This document shows, one piece after another, positions 34,223 to 36,609 of a stretch of DNA of 36,609 nucleotides. Source of the stretch: an uncultured Bacteroidales bacterium (lineage in GTDB: Bacteria; Bacteroidota; Bacteroidia; Bacteroidales; Tenuifilaceae); assembly GCA_937926785.1 (NCBI GenBank), contig CALBBQ010000015.1:1-36609 (forward strand), read 5' to 3'. Position 1 is the first letter of the stretch, and each line of letters starts with the position of its first letter. Both the position numbers and the translations under genes were made by a program. The notes under the pieces were generated by a model. The model was not told the DNA's origin. It did not search any database and was given only the letters and a program-made list of their open reading frames with translations.

Positions 34223-34331
34223 TATGCGTAAGCATAGTAGAAGTAAAAAATGCAGTACGACCCCCCGCAGCAACCGGCCCCCTTAGCCGTAGCCGCCGGC
34301 AAGCGACTCTAACGCCCCGAAAGGGGAGAGT
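34223..34331 (+). ncRNA. Candidate structured RNA or leader element
   Basis: A GC-rich island in AT-rich DNA with at least two hairpins capped by GNRA tetraloops. TATGC-GTAA-GCATA is at 34223-34236. ACTCT (34306-34310) pairs with AGAGT (34327-34331) around an AACG bulge and the stem CCCC-GAAA-GGGG (34315-34326). Between them CCGGC and GCCGG segments (34274-34300) can form a third stem. It ends 66 bases before the ATG of the secreted protein gene. It matches no riboswitch I can name. A 20-codon open frame (34224-34286) runs through it but is probably incidental. Confidence 0.35.
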
Positions 34332-34397
34332 AAGTATAATTTTAAACACGAAACAAATTTGAATTCATTTAATTATAAACCACTAAATTTTAAAGCT

Positions 34398-35306
34398 ATG
34401 AAGAAATCGACACTTTTAAGAATTGCGCTGGTAGTAACCGCAATGTTTATGTTTACCAGCAACTATGCACAGATTCTAACCGATTATTCTGAGGATGAAA
34501 CTGCTGTAATGTATCAAACCGCTGGCCGTACCTTCCGTTTGTATGTGCTGCCCGACCCAATTTACAGCCCTACCTATAATGCTGGTACCAATGCTAACCT
34601 AGGAGCAAATTCACAATGGAGGTTTGTTTATACTGGTTTAACAGGTTCTCCTGTAAGTAACACTCCTGCAGCTCAAAACTATGTAGAGTTCACTAATCCA
34701 GGTGTAGGTACTTATACTGTTGATGTAACCGAGCTAAACACATTAATAAGCTGCGAAGATGGCACTCCTCGTACCACAACTATCAATGTTATTGCTGCTC
34801 CCTCTGCCACTTGTGCAACTGCTGATAACCTCACTTTCTGTGGTGACCAACCAGCTCAGACCATTGTTTTAAACATTACCGAAAATGTTCCTAACGCACT
34901 TGCAGCCTACGCTTTCTCTGTTGAAGAAGAGATTCAGCAGATTGATGGTAGTGGCACACCTATTGGGTCGCCAACTGTTAACTCAACTTTTGTTAACTTT
35001 ACCCTAAGTGCCAAGGCAAAACATCCCGCCAACTTAGGTGGTACAACTCCAAACTTTACCTTTACTTTTTACTCTTCTGTACTTAGTGTTGTTTCTAATA
35101 ACCGTACCCGTTATACCTACACTTTCAAGAAGGCCTCCGATGCCAGTGCTGTTGCCGATGGTATTATATCTGCTATCAGCCAGAAGTCAGACTATATCCA
35201 AGGTTTAACCAGCTACGCATTCGCCGATAACCAGGTAGTATTCATTGTTAACCCCGCTCCTGTTACCGGACCGGTTTACCATATTCCTAACGCATTCAAC
35301 TACTAG
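34398..35306 (+). CDS. Secreted Ig/PKD-like protein of a second surface locus
   Basis: A 302-residue protein with a signal peptide (MKKSTLLRIALVVTAMFMF, cleavage near NYAQ). The mature part is rich in Thr, Asn and Ala and predicted beta. Phrases such as EFTNPGVGTYTVDVTELNTL resemble PKD/Ig-like domains of T9SS-secreted proteins, and cysteines are spaced as in such domains (ISCEDG; ATCATADNLTFCGD). No sorting domain is present at the end (TGPVYHIPNAFNY). The ATG at 34398 is preferred over an upstream TTG because the signal peptide begins there. A very strong terminator follows, so this gene is probably transcribed at a higher level than the next one. Function unknown. Confidence 0.75.
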   Translation: MKKSTLLRIALVVTAMFMFTSNYAQILTDYSEDETAVMYQTAGRTFRLYVLPDPIYSPTYNAGTNANLGANSQWRFVYTGLTGSPVSNTPAAQNYVEFTNPGVGTYTVDVTELNTLISCEDGTPRTTTINVIAAPSATCATADNLTFCGDQPAQTIVLNITENVPNALAAYAFSVEEEIQQIDGSGTPIGSPTVNSTFVNFTLSAKAKHPANLGGTTPNFTFTFYSSVLSVVSNNRTRYTYTFKKASDASAVADGIISAISQKSDYIQGLTSYAFADNQVVFIVNPAPVTGPVYHIPNAFNY

Positions 35307-35320
35307 TATTCAGGATTTTT

Positions 35321-35351
35321 CCCGGCCGGGCCTGGCCTGGCCGGGTTTTTT
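35321..35351 (+). terminator. Strong Rho-independent terminator
   Basis: A 10-bp GC stem (CCCGGCCGGG paired with CCTGGCCGGG, one G-T pair) with a 5-nt loop, 35321-35345, is followed by six T. It sits 14 bases after the stop codon and separates two genes of one locus. Confidence 0.9.
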
Positions 35352-35404
35352 AAAAAGTTTCATGGTTTCTTAAAGCTTATTTTAAGAGACATAAAGGTTT
35401 GGTT

Positions 35405-36490
35405 TTGAAAAGGCTACGCTACATACTACCCCTACTATTTACCCTAACGGGTACTGCGGTTCAGGCGCAACAGCCCGATTTGCCCATGGCCTGCGTTGGT
35501 CATACGGAGCGCTACGGCGTAAAGGGCTTTAACGGTGTTTCCGATTTCCAGTGGACCATAACCGACCCCGACGGCAACACCCTGCAGCAGGGCACCGATT
35601 ACCATCTTCTGGCGCGAGGCGATTCAGTTGATATCCTCTGGCGCGAGGGGATGAAGGGTGGCATTTACACCCTGCAGGTGGTGGAGCATACCGATTACGG
35701 CTGCACCGGAAACCCCTACACCGTGAACGTGGTTCTGAACACCCCTGAAATATTTATTCCAATATCCAACAATATCCCCGACCAGGTGGGTGTGTGCCTG
35801 GGCAACATTGCCACACTTGACCCCGGTAGCGGCTTTGTTCACTACCTGTGGCACGATGGCAGCACCAACCAGGTGTACTACACCGGCGAGTCCGGTACCT
35901 ATCGGGTTAGGCTGGTTAACTCCAACTACAGCTGCTCTTACGATATTACCCAGGTAACCGTGCACGATTTGCCCGTGGTTAACCTAGGCAACGATACCAC
36001 GCTGTTTGCCAACCAAACCCTTTTGCTCGATGTGTATAACCCCGATTTTACCGTTTACGATTGGAGCACAGGAGCCATTACCCCAAGCATAACGGTTGAT
36101 GGTCAAAGCGGCGATCAGCTCATTTGGGTTAAGGTTACCGACGTTAACGGCTGTTCCAATTCCGACTCCATCCAGATTTGGGCTGCCAACTACAGCAACC
36201 TCCGCATACCCGCAGCATTCACGCCCAATAAGGACGGGGTAAACGACAACTGGGAGTTCCCCGCACCATACCAGGGACAGGATCTGCGCGGCTACATTGG
36301 CAATGTTGATGTGAAGGTTTTCAACCGCTGGGGTAAGCTGGTGTGGAGTAGCAAGGGCGCCTACAAGCCCTGGGATGGCAAGGACTTAAATGGTAAGGAG
36401 CTGCCCATGGACTCGTATCACTATATCATTATCTTTACTGTGGGTGATAAGAAGTACGAGTACAAGGGAAGCGTAACCATAATCAGGTAA
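35405..36490 (+). CDS. T9SS type B sorting-domain surface protein
   Basis: About 361 residues. A signal peptide (KRLRYILPLLFTLTGTAVQAQ) is followed by two or three Ig/PKD-like domains (about 25-265; phrases such as LDPGSGFVHYLWHDGS and GTYRVRLVNSNYSC, then LLLDVYNPDFTVYDWSTGAI) and a type B T9SS sorting domain (about 270-361): FTPNKDGVNDNWEFP, VKVFNRWGKLVW, WDGKDLNGKELPMDSYHYI and GSVTIIR. No ATG lies in frame before the signal peptide, so the start is a TTG, at 35405 or two codons upstream at 35399. The gene is visibly more GC-rich than the secreted protein gene before it. A PorP/SprF partner would be expected just outside the window, but that is inference. Confidence 0.87.
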   Translation: MKRLRYILPLLFTLTGTAVQAQQPDLPMACVGHTERYGVKGFNGVSDFQWTITDPDGNTLQQGTDYHLLARGDSVDILWREGMKGGIYTLQVVEHTDYGCTGNPYTVNVVLNTPEIFIPISNNIPDQVGVCLGNIATLDPGSGFVHYLWHDGSTNQVYYTGESGTYRVRLVNSNYSCSYDITQVTVHDLPVVNLGNDTTLFANQTLLLDVYNPDFTVYDWSTGAITPSITVDGQSGDQLIWVKVTDVNGCSNSDSIQIWAANYSNLRIPAAFTPNKDGVNDNWEFPAPYQGQDLRGYIGNVDVKVFNRWGKLVWSSKGAYKPWDGKDLNGKELPMDSYHYIIIFTVGDKKYEYKGSVTIIR

Positions 36491-36538
36491 CGCAACAATT
36501 GAAATTTTTTAAATTTGAAGTTTGAATCTAAAACCCTA

Positions 36539-36609
36539 AATCTTGAATTTTGAATCTTGAATTTTGAATCTTGAATTTTGAATCTTGAATCTTGAATCTT
36601 GAATCTTGA
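36539..36609. repeat. 7-bp tandem satellite (TYTTGAA)n, continues past the window
   Basis: From 36541, nine full 7-bp units and one partial unit follow each other. The first six alternate TCTTGAA and TTTTGAA (a 14-bp higher-order unit) and the last ones are all TCTTGAA. Looser copies of the same word precede it from about 36514. It runs off the right edge, so its full size is unknown. Confidence 0.9.

Larger units (their letters stand above)
33618..34397. other. 780-base non-coding region with REP-like palindromes and a structured element
   Basis: No convincing gene lies between the DUF134 promoter and the ATG at 34398. The left part holds five palindromes (33669-33897). The middle part (33900-34140) is AT-rich with nothing recognised. 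At 34141-34179 an inverted repeat (AAAAAGGGTTA / TAACCTTTTT) could be a weak hairpin. The right part holds the GC-rich candidate RNA at 34223-34331, then an AT-rich leader to the ATG. Two small open frames on the minus strand here look spurious. Confidence 0.6.

Noticed and set aside
34223..34331. Considered as a cobalamin or c-di-GMP riboswitch
   Set aside because: The conserved cores of those classes could not be found, and the downstream gene encodes a surface protein, which does not suit a cobalamin switch.
36539..36609. Heptamer repeats considered as CRISPR or origin iterons
   Set aside because: Units are contiguous with no spacers, and no replication gene is present; simple satellite.
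1..36609. tRNA, rRNA genes and complete insertion sequences
   Set aside because: None recognised on either strand. The basic tail at 3-119 is too short to call a transposase.

Overview
The window looks like a chromosomal segment from a member of the Bacteroidota (class Bacteroidia; order not determined). The evidence is a type IX secretion system (T9SS) partner of the PorP/SprF family, two proteins with the gliding-motility/type B T9SS C-terminal domain, a giant SprB-repeat protein, a periplasmic Reg_prop propeller sensor, a DUF4296 lipoprotein, DUF1573 repeats, and promoters of the Bacteroidota type (TTTG, about 20 bp, TAnnTTTG). All assignments are from reading the sequence; no database search was run.

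Layout. Bases 1-119 hold the tail of an unidentified gene, followed by a 2[4Fe-4S] ferredoxin with its own promoter and terminator (163-466). A tightly packed minus-strand operon (4358 down to 445) encodes a DUF4296 lipoprotein, an amidohydrolase/deaminase, a radical SAM protein and a MurG-like glycosyltransferase. A second minus-strand operon (14637 down to 4449) is a surface-adhesin system: a small secreted protein, a 2881-residue adhesin with 9 Ig-like units, about 17 SprB-type units and a type B sorting domain, and its PorP/SprF partner, closed by a strong terminator. A third minus-strand operon (18434 to 14953) carries asnS, rpoN (sigma-54) and a PAP2-like membrane protein.

From 18.5 kb: a polytopic membrane protein (+), a tandem universal stress protein (-), a patatin-like lipase and trpS (+), then cysS followed by a HEPN/MNT (HepT/MntA-like) pair (-). 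In that pair the HEPN gene is cut by an in-frame TGA 18 codons before the place where its frame would join the MNT start codon. Next, a minus-strand operon (31459 to 25696) has a half-size TauE/SafE protein, an M20D amidohydrolase and a 1410-residue Reg_prop/Y_Y_Y/SpoIIE sensor phosphatase. A DUF1573 protein (+) follows, then a DUF134 regulator plus NifX-like metal-cofactor protein (-) whose promoter is embedded in a 19-bp direct repeat. Bases 33.6-34.4 kb are non-coding: a cluster of REP-like palindromes and a GC-rich element able to form two GNRA-capped hairpins. The window ends with a second T9SS surface locus (secreted Ig/PKD-like protein, strong terminator, type B CTD protein) and a 7-bp satellite running off the edge.

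Most distinctive items: the interrupted HEPN gene, the DUF134 operator-like repeats, the candidate structured RNA before the second surface locus, and the adhesin operon with a small protein that copies the giant protein's N-terminal domain.
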